Shown piece by piece: positions 36,492 through 44,914 of a stretch of 64,000 bases of DNA. The notes under the pieces were generated by a model that was not told where the DNA came from, did not search any database, and worked only from the letters and a program-made list of their open reading frames with translations. Where the stretch lies: positions 1 through 64,000 of the forward strand of contig JBJHAX010000010.1 of the NCBI GenBank assembly GCA_050480705.1, written 5' to 3'. Positions within the stretch are counted from its first letter, which is position 1, and the number at the start of each line of letters is the position of its first letter. This DNA is from JBJHAX01 sp050480705 (GTDB lineage: Bacteria > Actinomycetota > Nitriliruptoria > Nitriliruptorales > Nitriliruptoraceae). Made by a program: the position numbers and the translations under genes.

Positions 36492-37400
36492 TCAGCCGCT
36501 GATGAAGGGGATCTCCTCCTCCGGCAGCAGGTACTGCTCGATCAGGTCGTCGACGACCCCCGCAGCGATGATCGCCTCGAGCCCTTCGTTGACGCAGTCG
36601 ACGTACTCGTTGCCCTGCTCGAACAGCAGGCCGTGGCCCGTGTCGTTCGGGTCGGCCGGCAGGATCGCGACGATGTCGGCCTCCGGGATCTGCACGGCCG
36701 TCGCGAACAGGGCGGTCGGCAGCGCAGCGACGGTGGCGTCGATCTGCCCGCCGAGCAGCGCCTGGAAGGTGCCCGCCTGGTCGTCGAACACCGCGACGTC
36801 CTCAGCACCGATCAGGTCCTCGATGTAGTCGAGGTCGGTCGTGCCGATGGTCGCGCCCCAGTTCGCCTCACGCAGTTCCTCGAACGTCTCCGCGCCGATG
36901 ACTGCGCTGTCGGGAAGCGCGATGAGCGCCTTGTCGGGCTGGAAGTAGACGATCGAGAAGTCGACGATCTCCTGGCGCTCCTCGGTCACCGAGATCTGCT
37001 GGATGCCGAAGTCATACGGCTTCGGCCCGGGAGCGATCGCCTCCTCGAAGGTCTGGCCGACCCACTCGACGTCCTCGTAGGCGAACCCGAGCTCTTCGGC
37101 CAACGCGTACACGAGGCCGTTCTCGAAGCCTTCACCGCCGTACGGGTCGTCGTCGAGCATCCAGGGCGGGAACACCGGATCGCCCGTGCCGACCGTCAGC
37201 TGGCCGGGCTCGAACAGCGCCGGGTGGTCCGGGCCGCACGTCTCGGCAGCGGCCTCCTCCTCGGCGGGCTCCTCGGCCGGCGCCTCGTCCGCAGGTTCCT
37301 CGACAGGCGTTTCGTCGACGACCTCGTCGGGTGCGTCGTCGCCGCACGCTGCGAGCACCATCGCGGCGACCGCCAGCAGGGAAAAGATCTTGTGTCGCAT
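36492..37400 (-). CDS. Amino-acid-type ABC transporter substrate-binding lipoprotein
   Basis: 302 residues, bacterial solute-binding family 3. Lipoprotein signal with lipobox LAAC (Cys19), then an acidic Glu/Pro/Ala spacer of about 35 residues and the two-lobed binding domain (LTVGTGDPVFPPWM, then DFGIQQISVTEERQEIVDFS, which is typical for amino-acid binders). The ligand cannot be read from sequence. First gene of the operon, with AGGAGG in the 20 nt before the ATG. In the 281 bp upstream, shared with the divergent monooxygenase-like gene, I found no SAM or SAH riboswitch. Confidence 0.92.
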   Translation of the reverse strand: MRHKIFSLLAVAAMVLAACGDDAPDEVVDETPVEEPADEAPAEEPAEEEAAAETCGPDHPALFEPGQLTVGTGDPVFPPWMLDDDPYGGEGFENGLVYALAEELGFAYEDVEWVGQTFEEAIAPGPKPYDFGIQQISVTEERQEIVDFSIVYFQPDKALIALPDSAVIGAETFEELREANWGATIGTTDLDYIEDLIGAEDVAVFDDQAGTFQALLGGQIDATVAALPTALFATAVQIPEADIVAILPADPNDTGHGLLFEQGNEYVDCVNEGLEAIIAAGVVDDLIEQYLLPEEEIPFISG

Positions 37401-37681
37401 TCCTACTCGCCTCCTTGGTTCCCCGCCGTCCGCTCCAGTCGCGGATTCGGCGACGAACTCAACGACGCACGCTAGCCCGTCCTACTACCGGGGCCATAGG
37501 TTGACGGGCAAACTCATCGAACCGGTGCAGCGTCGGTCACGTCCGCCGGCAGGCGGGCCGCGGCGTCGGCATCGGTCGCGCCAGGCACGCCGACGGCCCG
37601 CAAGCGCATGTACGGTCGCCGCGGCCTTCGGCACGACAACCGACGAGAAGTCGCAGCGACATCGACCCGAGGGGTCCGGAC

Positions 37682-38044
37682 ATGACCAGCGCGGCTATGG
37701 ATGTCTCGACGGCTCGGCGCAAGGACGACGACGCCGTCGCACCGATCGGCTTCGTCGCGCTCAGCCGCTTCGAAGTGCGTGAAGGCTGGGAGGGCGACGT
37801 CACAGCGGCGTTTCGGTCACGACCACATCTGGTCGATGACGCGCCTGGTTTCGTGCGCCTCGAGGTGCTGCGCCCGAACGACAGACCGACCGAGTTCTGG
37901 CTGTTCACCTACTGGACCGACGAGGCGTCGTTTCTCACCTGGCATCGCGACCACCGCAAGCAGGCGCACCACGCCATCCCGAAGGGCCTCAAGTTGGTGC
38001 CGGGATCGGCCCGGGTCGACCACCTCGACCACGTCGCGTCATGA
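37682..38044 (+). CDS. Antibiotic-biosynthesis-monooxygenase (ABM) fold protein
   Basis: 120 residues, ferredoxin-like ABM domain: IGFVALSRFEVREGWEGDV, then FVRLEVLRPNDRPTEFWLFTYWTDEASFLTWH and a C-terminal basic stretch HRDHRKQAHHAIP. This pattern resembles HmoA/IsdG haem-degrading monooxygenases and small quinol monooxygenases. The WTDEASFLTW motif with nearby His residues fits haem-type members, but haem use is inferred. GAGGGG precedes the ATG. Its last four bases overlap the cobalamin-binding protein gene, so it is first of a three-gene operon. Confidence 0.75.
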   Translation: MTSAAMDVSTARRKDDDAVAPIGFVALSRFEVREGWEGDVTAAFRSRPHLVDDAPGFVRLEVLRPNDRPTEFWLFTYWTDEASFLTWHRDHRKQAHHAIPKGLKLVPGSARVDHLDHVAS

Positions 38045-39111
38045 GCAACAACACGGCGCGCGGGGACGCGGATGGCCTGGCGGCCGGGATCCTCACGCAA
38101 ATCGACACGCTGGCCACGACGATCAGCCGACGCCACCTCGACGCACACCCATCCCTGCGGGCGCGCTATCCCGACACGGCCGAGCAGCGTTGCGCTGAGG
38201 ACACCGCGCACCACCTTCGGCATCTCGCCGCCGCGTTGAGCACGGGCCGCGACGAGCTGTTCACGGGCTACGTGCGCTGGGCCGCCGACCTGATGACGGG
38301 CCTGGGTATGGCGACCGACGACCTGGCCAGCCACCTCGACACGACCGCCGAGGTCCTCGACGAGGTGTTCGACGGGACCGCCGACGCGATCGCGTGCATC
38401 GAGCGGGCACATAACGAAGCCGGGGGCGAAACGGCCAAGGAGACGTCGTTCCTCGACACGGCCACCACTGGCCGCACCGCGGCATTGGCGCGTGACTTCC
38501 TCGCCGCGCTGCTCGCGGGGCAGCGAGCAGACGCGATCCGGATGATCATCGACGCGGCAGACGACGGCCTCGATCTCGAGACCATCTACCTCGAGGTGTT
38601 CCAGCCGTGTCTGCGCGAGGTCGGACGACTGTGGCAGACGAGGCGGATCAGCGTCGCGCAGGAGCATCTGGTGACTGCGGCAACACAGGTGGCGATGGCA
38701 CAGTTGTATCCGAGGGTGTTCGCCACGGAGCGGAACGGCCACTCCGCCGTCGTCGTCAGCGTCGGCGGGGAACTGCACGAACTGGGTGGCCGCATGGTCG
38801 CCGACATCTTCGAGTTGCGCGGCTGGACGACACATTTCACCGGCGCGGACACGCCGACCCGCGCGCTCATCGAGCTCGTGGAGCGCACCGGAGCGGAACT
38901 GGTTGCGATCTCGGCGACGATCGGCGCGCACGTCCCCACCGTCGCCGCAACGATCGCAGCGCTTCGGCGCCTGGGCGACCTCACCATCCTCGTCGGGGGC
39001 CGCCCCTTCCTCGAGCTTCCCGACCTGTGGCGATCCATCGGTGCGGACGGAACCGCCATCGACGCCGTGCGCGCCGTCGATGTGGCGCACGACCTGCTCG
39101 ATGCCGCATGA
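38041..39111 (+). CDS. Cobalamin-binding sensor with CarH-like B12 photoreceptor module
   Basis: 356 residues. The N-terminal helical domain (about 15-115; HPSLRARYPDTAEQRCAEDT and LFTGYVRWAADLM) resembles the RsbR-N/globin-like sensor fold. The middle is a four-helix B12 cap with Trp198, Glu208 and His209, the same W-x9-EH spacing as the light-sensing CarH cap. The C-terminal B12-binding Rossmann domain has ELHELG with His246 as the likely lower axial ligand. There is no MerR HTH, unlike CarH. Light or cobalamin sensing relayed to the downstream histidine kinase is inferred: the two genes overlap by four bases (ATGA). Confidence 0.85.
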   Translation: MSNNTARGDADGLAAGILTQIDTLATTISRRHLDAHPSLRARYPDTAEQRCAEDTAHHLRHLAAALSTGRDELFTGYVRWAADLMTGLGMATDDLASHLDTTAEVLDEVFDGTADAIACIERAHNEAGGETAKETSFLDTATTGRTAALARDFLAALLAGQRADAIRMIIDAADDGLDLETIYLEVFQPCLREVGRLWQTRRISVAQEHLVTAATQVAMAQLYPRVFATERNGHSAVVVSVGGELHELGGRMVADIFELRGWTTHFTGADTPTRALIELVERTGAELVAISATIGAHVPTVAATIAALRRLGDLTILVGGRPFLELPDLWRSIGADGTAIDAVRAVDVAHDLLDAA

Positions 39112-40349
39112 GCACCCGCCGCCAAGCTCGCTCGATACGGCCGGCTCCCAGCCGCGGTCTCGCGCTGCTGTGCCACGCGGACGGGACCGTGGCCGACGTG
39201 CTCGTCGACGACATCGGTGTGAGTGCGCCGACGGTCGTCGCCGAGGTATTCGACGGGGCGAGCATCCCCGATGCCCTGTCGCTGCTGCGCGAGATCGAGC
39301 ATCGTCGGCTGGCCGCACCGTGGCGCCTGACCGTCGTCGATACGCGCGGCACGACGAGCACGCTGGTGTTCATCGGCGCCGACGCAACCGACGAACCAGA
39401 CGGGCAACGCCGCCTGCTCCTTCTCGGAGCTGATGACGCCGAAGGGATGCGCCAGCTCACCCGCCGCGTCGGTCCCCACACCGACGCCGGTGAACAGGTC
39501 ACCCTGGCACGACTCGCAGCGACGATCACCGAGCCCGGCAGCGACGCAGACGAGGCGGCGATCCACGAACTGAGCCGCATGAACAACGAGCTCGTGGCGC
39601 TGCAGCGCGAACTCAACGGCGCCAACGCCGCGCTGCAGCGCTACGACCGGCGGCGCGACGAGATGCTGGGCATGCTCGCGCACGATCTGCGCAACCCGCT
39701 CGGTTCGATCGGTGCGTACGCACAGACCCTGCACTACCAGCTTGGCGACGCACTCGACGAACGCAGCGCACGCCTCCTCGAGCGGATCGCCGGGCTGAGT
39801 GGGCGGATGCTCGAAGTCGTCGAAGACATGCTCGATGTCGCCGCGGTCCGCAACGAACAACTGCGACTCGACCTCGAGGAAACCGACCTGTGTCGCGCGC
39901 TGGCCGATGTCGCCGAGACCTACCGGCCCAGCGCTGAACGCAAGGGCATCGAGATCGTGTTCGACGTCGCCCCGGGCGAGCAGGACGCAATCCGGCTGAC
40001 GATCGATGTGAGCCGGATGCGCCAGGTGTTCGAAAACCTCATCAGCAACGCGATCAAGTACTCGCCCGTGGACGACGGTGCGACGATCCGGCTCGCGTGC
40101 AGCGACGAGGGCGACCGGGTCGTCATCGAGGTGGCCGACGAGGGTGTGGGCATTCCAGCCGACGAGCGTGAGCGGGTGTTCGAACCCTTCGCGACGACCA
40201 GCAGCACGCCGACCGGCGGCGAAGCCAGCACCGGGCTCGGCCTCGCAATCGCGCTGAGTGTGGTGCGTGCCCACGGGGGAACCCTCGACTTCCGCGACAA
40301 CGACGCGGGTGGCACGACGTTCAGCGTGGTGCTCCCGCGACACCCGTGA
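39108..40349 (+). CDS. Sensor histidine kinase, partner of the B12 protein
   Basis: 413 residues, no TM segment. An N-terminal PAS/GAF-like region (about 15-120), a coiled coil (about 145-180, LSRMNNELVALQRELNGANA) and a HisKA domain with the phosphoacceptor in MLAHDLRNPLGSIGAYAQ near residue 190. The HATPase domain has the N box NLISNAIKYSP near 312, DEGVGIP and GLGLAIA. No response regulator lies in the window, so it is an orphan kinase. Soluble, and translated directly after the cobalamin-binding protein, which probably supplies its input. Confidence 0.9.
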   Translation: MSTRRQARSIRPAPSRGLALLCHADGTVADVLVDDIGVSAPTVVAEVFDGASIPDALSLLREIEHRRLAAPWRLTVVDTRGTTSTLVFIGADATDEPDGQRRLLLLGADDAEGMRQLTRRVGPHTDAGEQVTLARLAATITEPGSDADEAAIHELSRMNNELVALQRELNGANAALQRYDRRRDEMLGMLAHDLRNPLGSIGAYAQTLHYQLGDALDERSARLLERIAGLSGRMLEVVEDMLDVAAVRNEQLRLDLEETDLCRALADVAETYRPSAERKGIEIVFDVAPGEQDAIRLTIDVSRMRQVFENLISNAIKYSPVDDGATIRLACSDEGDRVVIEVADEGVGIPADERERVFEPFATTSSTPTGGEASTGLGLAIALSVVRAHGGTLDFRDNDAGGTTFSVVLPRHP

Positions 40350-40376
40350 TTCGCGCCACACCGCCGCCTGACCACA

Positions 40377-40407
40377 CGTTGACGACGCGTTGACGCCTTC
40401 CTACCTT
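40377..40407 (+). promoter_or_regulatory. Direct repeat CGTTGACG x2 overlapping a -35/-10 promoter
   Basis: CGTTGACG occurs at 40377-40384 and 40388-40395, an 11-bp period typical of tandem response-regulator binding. The first copy contains TTGACG (40379-40384), which with a 17-nt spacer precedes TACCTT (40402-40407), a plausible sigma-70-type promoter. A 7-bp hairpin (arms 40445-40451 and 40456-40462) lies in the leader. It would drive the lipoprotein gene at 40516. Confidence 0.5.
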
Positions 40408-40515
40408 CGCGCGTCCTCGCGGGGCGATGTCGCTCGACGCCCGGGCACAGCGTGCGCTGTGCGCTGTCGACACCGTGAGCCGCCGACGTGAGCCACCGAC
40501 AGGAAGCCGCACCTG

Positions 40516-41277
40516 ATGCATCCGAACGTCACACGCACCCACGCCAGCACCCTCGCGCCAGCCCGTTCGACTGGCGGCCGTCGAGCTGCCATCGTGCTCA
40601 CGACCCTCGCGATGGTGCTCGCGGCCTGCTCGCCAGAGGTGACGACCGACGCCGAAGCAGATGCTGACCCGTTCTCCGGCGAGGCGCCCGACGCCGAGAG
40701 CAACGGCGAGGAGGCGCCTGAATCCGGTGAAGAAGCCGCGGAGGAAGCCAATGGCGAGCCTGCCGACGATGCGGGCCTGCCCGACGGGATGGAGTTCGGA
40801 CTCGAGCAGGTTGCGGTGATCACCTGGATCGAGCACGAGGATGCGTTCAACTACGAGGTGACCGTCGACGGGGTGGTGCTCGGCACCGCCGTCGGCGGCA
40901 CGATGTACTCGCCTGACGTCGAGGGCGACGCCAGCGAGGTCCACGTCGAGGCGTTCACGTTCGACGGCGACGAACTCGGCGAGGTCGAGTTCGAATCCAT
41001 CGAGGTCGTCGAGCGCTATGTCCTGCGATTCGACATCGACGCCTACGACGAGCCGTTCATCGGCATCGCCGGATCGACCGAGACGTCGTCGTTCACGTCC
41101 TCTTCGGGCCTGACCGAATCACCGAATGTCATCACGACCGACCCCGGGGAGCTCGACATCGTCCTGTTCGGCGAAGCCGCCGAACGTGACGACGACGTGA
41201 TCGTGCCCACGCCGTGGGAGTTCGACGACGGCGAGGTCATCGAACACGGGCCGTTCATAGAACTCCCGCTGTCGTAA
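40516..41277 (+). CDS. Lipoprotein of unknown function with a fibronectin-like beta domain
   Basis: 253 residues. Lipoprotein signal with lipobox VLAAC (Cys38), then a 45-residue acidic Glu/Ala/Asp linker. The remainder is beta-rich: VAVITWIEHEDAFNYEVTVD resembles the first strands of a fibronectin type III module. Ser/Thr-rich and very acidic C-terminus. No catalytic motif is visible, and I do not recognise a family. It lies downstream of the histidine kinase behind its own promoter, so it may be a target or a member of the same signalling locus. Confidence 0.7.
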   Translation: MHPNVTRTHASTLAPARSTGGRRAAIVLTTLAMVLAACSPEVTTDAEADADPFSGEAPDAESNGEEAPESGEEAAEEANGEPADDAGLPDGMEFGLEQVAVITWIEHEDAFNYEVTVDGVVLGTAVGGTMYSPDVEGDASEVHVEAFTFDGDELGEVEFESIEVVERYVLRFDIDAYDEPFIGIAGSTETSSFTSSSGLTESPNVITTDPGELDIVLFGEAAERDDDVIVPTPWEFDDGEVIEHGPFIELPLS

Positions 41278-41399
41278 CGGGTGCTCACCATGGCGACCTG
41301 CACAGTGGCGCCTCGAGCGGCGGCGTGTCGACCGGCCGCGCGCAGGCCCGCCGCGGTCATCCCCGCAGGCGACTCGACGGCGCGCTCGACGGAGCCCGG

Positions 41400-42002
41400 G
41401 TGACCTCCGATCACGACGACGAGATCCGCCGGACGTTGCGCGAGGTCGGCGGGTACTGGCGCCGTGCCGGGATGCCTCGACGGGCTCGCGACCAGCGCGC
41501 CGGCGACGTCCAGGCACACCTCGAGGCCGAGGTGGCATCGGGGCGAAGCGTTCGTGACGCCGTCGGCGGCGACGTCGCGCGTTTCGCGTCGCACTGGGCA
41601 CAAGCCAGTCACCGCTGGCCGCGCATTGAGGCGATCGTCTGGACGTTCGGCGCGCTCACGCTCGCCTACGGGCTGCTCGCCCTGCTCGGGCCCGTGGCCT
41701 TCGACCACGACCGCGTGGGCTTCGACCAACCGGCCGCAGCGTTTGTCGGCACGGTGCTGTTCGTGGCGGTCGGGCTGCAGATGCTGCGCCGGTGGCGGTA
41801 TGCACTCACGACACAGCAGGCGGCACTCATCGGGGTGGGCATCGTTGCGGCACATCTCGCCGTGATCACGCTCGCCATGTGGCGAAGCGACGACACGTCT
41901 GTCCTCGTGTCGGTCGCGCCGGTACTGGCGTGGGCGTTGGTCGGTGTCGGACTGGCATGCCAGGCGTGGATCAGCTGGGCAGGACGGCGCCCGCTGCGCT
42001 GA
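41400..42002 (+). CDS. HAAS-like membrane protein
   Basis: 200 residues from GTG 41400, with GGAG about 5 nt upstream. The N-terminal 65 residues (IRRTLREVGGYWRRAG, then VASGRSVRDAVGGDVARFA) resemble the HAAS/DUF1700 helical domain found with PadR-type regulators. About four TM helices follow (IVWTFGALTLAYGLLALLG, AFVGTVLFVAVGLQML, LIGVGIVAAHLAVITLAM, APVLAWALVGVGLACQAWI). Function unknown. The preceding 122 bp hold nothing recognised. Convergent with ilvD. Confidence 0.6.
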   Translation: MTSDHDDEIRRTLREVGGYWRRAGMPRRARDQRAGDVQAHLEAEVASGRSVRDAVGGDVARFASHWAQASHRWPRIEAIVWTFGALTLAYGLLALLGPVAFDHDRVGFDQPAAAFVGTVLFVAVGLQMLRRWRYALTTQQAALIGVGIVAAHLAVITLAMWRSDDTSVLVSVAPVLAWALVGVGLACQAWISWAGRRPLR

Positions 42003-42052
42003 ACTGAGCGATGCGCCGTGTCATGCACAGCGTTGCTGTGTGTCGCACAGAT

Positions 42053-43942
42053 TCAATGCAGCGCGCTCGCCGTGGCGGCGTCGGCGCTCACGGGCGATGC
42101 GATGGTCGCAAGGTCGCGCACCGCACCGCGGTCAGCCGAGGTCACCATCGCCGCGTACGCACGCAGCGCCGTGGAGACCTCGCGGACGCGAGCTCGCGGC
42201 AGGTAACCGCCCGCGTCCTCGAGCGTTTCGCGGCGCCGATCGAGTTCGGCGTCATCGACGTGCAGGACGAGGCGACGAGCGGGGATGTCGACGGTGATGC
42301 GATCGCCGTTTGCGACGAGCGCGATCGGTCCGCCAGCTGCGGCCTCGGGCGAGACGTGACCGACCGCGATACCCGAGCTGCCTCCCGAGAAGCGCCCGTC
42401 GGTCACCAGGGCGCACGTCGACGTGAGCCCTTTGCCGGCGAGATACGACGTCGGGTACAGCATCTCCTGCATGCCGGGCCCGCCCCGGGGCCCTTCGTAG
42501 CGCACGACGAGTGCATCACCGGCGTTGACGCGCCCATTGAGGATCGCCTCGACCGCCTCCTCCTGAGATTCCACCACCACGGCGGTCCCGGTGAACATCT
42601 GCGCGTGGGCCGCCACGCCGGCGGTCTTGATGACCGCGCCATCAGGTGCGAGGTTGCCGCGCAGCACGGCGAGTCCGCCGTCGGCGGTGTGGGCGTGGGC
42701 GATGTCGCGCACGCAGCCACCAGCCGCGTCGAGATCCAGCTGTGGCCACCGCGCCGACTGTGACCCGCCGGCCGCTGACTGCACGCCGCCCGGCGCAGCG
42801 TGGAACAACTCGACCGCCTCGCGCGTCGCTCGTCCCCCACGCACATCCCAGTCGTCGAGCCACGACGCCAGACTCTCGGCGTGGACCGCACGGACGTCAT
42901 CGTGCAGCAGGCCGGCGCGGCGCAGTTCGCCGAGCAGGGCGGGCACTCCGCCGGCACGGTGGACGTCTTCGACCAGATGCGGACCGTTCGGCGCGATCTT
43001 TGCCAGGCAGGGCACGCGCCGCGATATCTCGTCGACGGCATCGAGGGTGACCGCCGCGCCGGCCTCGTGCGCCGCGGCGAGCAGGTGCAGCACGGTGTTG
43101 GTCGATCCGCCCATGGCGACGTCGAGGGCGATCGCGTTCTCGAAGGCGTGCTCCGACGCGATCGCGCGCGGCAGCACGTTCACATCGTCATGCTCGTAGT
43201 AGTGGCGGCACAGCTCGACAACGGTCCGGCCGGCCGCCTCGTACAGCTGTGTGCGTGCGGTGTGGGTCGCCAGCGTCGTGCCGTTGCCGGGCAGCGCGAG
43301 GCCGAGCGCTTCGGTGAGGCAGTTCATCGAATTCGCGGTGAACATGCCCGAGCACGATCCGCAGGTCGGACACGCTTCCGCTTCGAGACGCTCGAGATCA
43401 CCGTCGCTCACGCCCTCGTCGGTGATTGCGCCCATCACCGTGATGAGGTTCGCGCCGTCACGCACCTCGCCGTCCTCCAGAACGGTGCGGCCACCCTCCA
43501 TGGGGCCGCCCGAGACGAACACCGTGGGGACGTCGAGCCGCAGGGCCGCCATGAGCATGCCCGGGGTGATCTTGTCGCAGTTCGAGATGCACACGAGCGC
43601 GTCGGCGCAGTGCGCGGCGACCATGTACTCGACGGCGTCCGCGATCAGCTCGCGGGACGGCAGCGAGTACAGCATGCCGCCGTGGCCCATCGCGATGCCG
43701 TCGTCGACGGCGATCGTGTTGAACTCGCGGGGGATCGCACCCGCTGCCTTCACCGCCGCCGACACGATGCGGCCGACCGGCTGCAGGTGGGTGTGGCCGG
43801 GGACGAACTCGGCGAAGCTGTTGGCGACCGCGACGATCGGCTTGCCGAGATCCTCGCCGGCGACTCCGCTGGCACGCAGCAGCGCGCGGGCTCCGGCCAT
43901 GTTGCGGCCGTGGGTGACGGTGCGGGAACGTAGTGGCGGCAT
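42053..43942 (-). CDS. ilvD: Dihydroxy-acid dehydratase
   Basis: Third step of branched-chain amino acid synthesis, dehydrating dihydroxy-isovalerate and -methylvalerate. 629 residues from ATG 43942. Iron-sulphur cysteines are in ISNCDKITPGMLMA and CGSCSGMFTANSMNCL. Other signatures are GKPIVAVANSF, VFVSGGPMEGG, MGGSTNTVLHLLA and DGRFSGGSSGIAVGHVSPEA. No clear ribosome-binding site precedes the ATG. The longer frame to 44083 crosses into the divergent regulator and is rejected. ilvBNC are not in the window. Confidence 0.95.
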   Translation of the reverse strand: MPPLRSRTVTHGRNMAGARALLRASGVAGEDLGKPIVAVANSFAEFVPGHTHLQPVGRIVSAAVKAAGAIPREFNTIAVDDGIAMGHGGMLYSLPSRELIADAVEYMVAAHCADALVCISNCDKITPGMLMAALRLDVPTVFVSGGPMEGGRTVLEDGEVRDGANLITVMGAITDEGVSDGDLERLEAEACPTCGSCSGMFTANSMNCLTEALGLALPGNGTTLATHTARTQLYEAAGRTVVELCRHYYEHDDVNVLPRAIASEHAFENAIALDVAMGGSTNTVLHLLAAAHEAGAAVTLDAVDEISRRVPCLAKIAPNGPHLVEDVHRAGGVPALLGELRRAGLLHDDVRAVHAESLASWLDDWDVRGGRATREAVELFHAAPGGVQSAAGGSQSARWPQLDLDAAGGCVRDIAHAHTADGGLAVLRGNLAPDGAVIKTAGVAAHAQMFTGTAVVVESQEEAVEAILNGRVNAGDALVVRYEGPRGGPGMQEMLYPTSYLAGKGLTSTCALVTDGRFSGGSSGIAVGHVSPEAAAGGPIALVANGDRITVDIPARRLVLHVDDAELDRRRETLEDAGGYLPRARVREVSTALRAYAAMVTSADRGAVRDLATIASPVSADAATASALH

Positions 43943-43991
43943 GCCGGCATCAAGCCACAAGACGTGGCACACCGGCAAGACGCCGCCACTA

Positions 43992-44010
43992 CTAGTACTG
44001 GCAGTGCTAG
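43992..44010. promoter_or_regulatory. Inverted repeat between ilvD and the XRE regulator
   Basis: Arms CTAGTACT (43992-43999) and AGTGCTAG (44003-44010) around GGC have seven of eight pairs. It is centred in the 77-bp divergent intergenic region and ends 9 bp before the regulator's ATG. A probable operator for autoregulation, possibly also acting on ilvD. Confidence 0.55.
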
Positions 44011-44019
44011 GTTCGACAC

Positions 44020-44871
44020 ATGGATGCCGATGTGCGCCCATCGGACGAGCGCCGCCGCGAGCTCGGAACGTTCCTGCGGGCACGACGCGAGCAGCTCATC
44101 CGCGCCGACCATGGCCTGGGTCCGGTCGCGCGTGGCCGCAGCACCGGGCTGCGCCGCGAGGAGATCGCCTACCACTCGGGTGTGAGCGTCACCTGGTACA
44201 CGTGGCTCGAACAGGGCCGCGACATCAATCCGTCACGCCAGGTCCTCGACGCGGTCGCCCATACGATGCGCCTGACCGCCGACGAGCACCACTACGTCCT
44301 GCGGCTCGCCGGGTTCGCGCCGGCGCCCGGCGATGACCTCGCGGTCGTCGCCGCGCCTGCACACCTGCAGCACCTGCTCGACGCGCAGGGACACGCGCCT
44401 GCGTTCGCGATCGCGCCGGACTGGACGATCGCCGCGTGGAACCGTGCCTACGAGGCCCTGTATCCAAACGTCGCCTCGCTCGATGACGCCGAGCGCAACC
44501 TGCTCTGGATCATCTTCACCAACCCGGCGGTCCGCGAGCTGCTGGCCGACTGGGCGACGACGAGCCGCCACTTCGTCGCCGAGTACCGCGCACAGGCCGG
44601 CCCACTGCTCGGCCATCCGTCGCACGCGGGGCTGATCGCCCGGTTGCGCTCAGCCAGCCCCGAGTTCGAGGACGCGTGGAGCGAACATCGGATCGAGCCT
44701 TTCGCGACCCGTGAACGGCATTTTCGGCATCCAGATGTCGGGGAGCTGGTGTTCGAACATCATCGGCTCGCCCCTTCCGACGTGCCCGAGACGTACGTCG
44801 TCATCTATCTGCCCGCCGACGAGGCCACACGCCAGCGGATGGCACGCCTGCTCGGACCCGCTGAGACATGA
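44020..44871 (+). CDS. XRE-family transcriptional regulator with MmyB-like ligand domain
   Basis: 283 residues. The N-terminal helix-turn-helix (about 12-95) has GLRREEIAYHSGVSVTWYTWLEQGRDINPS, of which LRREEIA and WLEQGR are diagnostic for the MmyB/actinobacterial group. The C-terminal ligand-binding domain (about 105-280) is PAS-like and begins AFAIAPDWTIAAWNRAYEAL. Members often control a divergent oxidoreductase; here the divergent gene is ilvD. Ligands in the family are lipid-like, but the ligand here is unknown. Confidence 0.88.
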   Translation: MDADVRPSDERRRELGTFLRARREQLIRADHGLGPVARGRSTGLRREEIAYHSGVSVTWYTWLEQGRDINPSRQVLDAVAHTMRLTADEHHYVLRLAGFAPAPGDDLAVVAAPAHLQHLLDAQGHAPAFAIAPDWTIAAWNRAYEALYPNVASLDDAERNLLWIIFTNPAVRELLADWATTSRHFVAEYRAQAGPLLGHPSHAGLIARLRSASPEFEDAWSEHRIEPFATRERHFRHPDVGELVFEHHRLAPSDVPETYVVIYLPADEATRQRMARLLGPAET

Positions 44872-44914
44872 GCCGGCCGCCGGCGACACACCGGTGCGCC
44901 GTTCAGGCGGTCGT

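Noticed and set aside
37401..37681. Possible SAM or SAH riboswitch before the transporter/SAHH operon
   Set aside because: I looked for the conserved cores of SAM-I/IV and SAH elements on the minus strand and found none; a covariance search would settle it.
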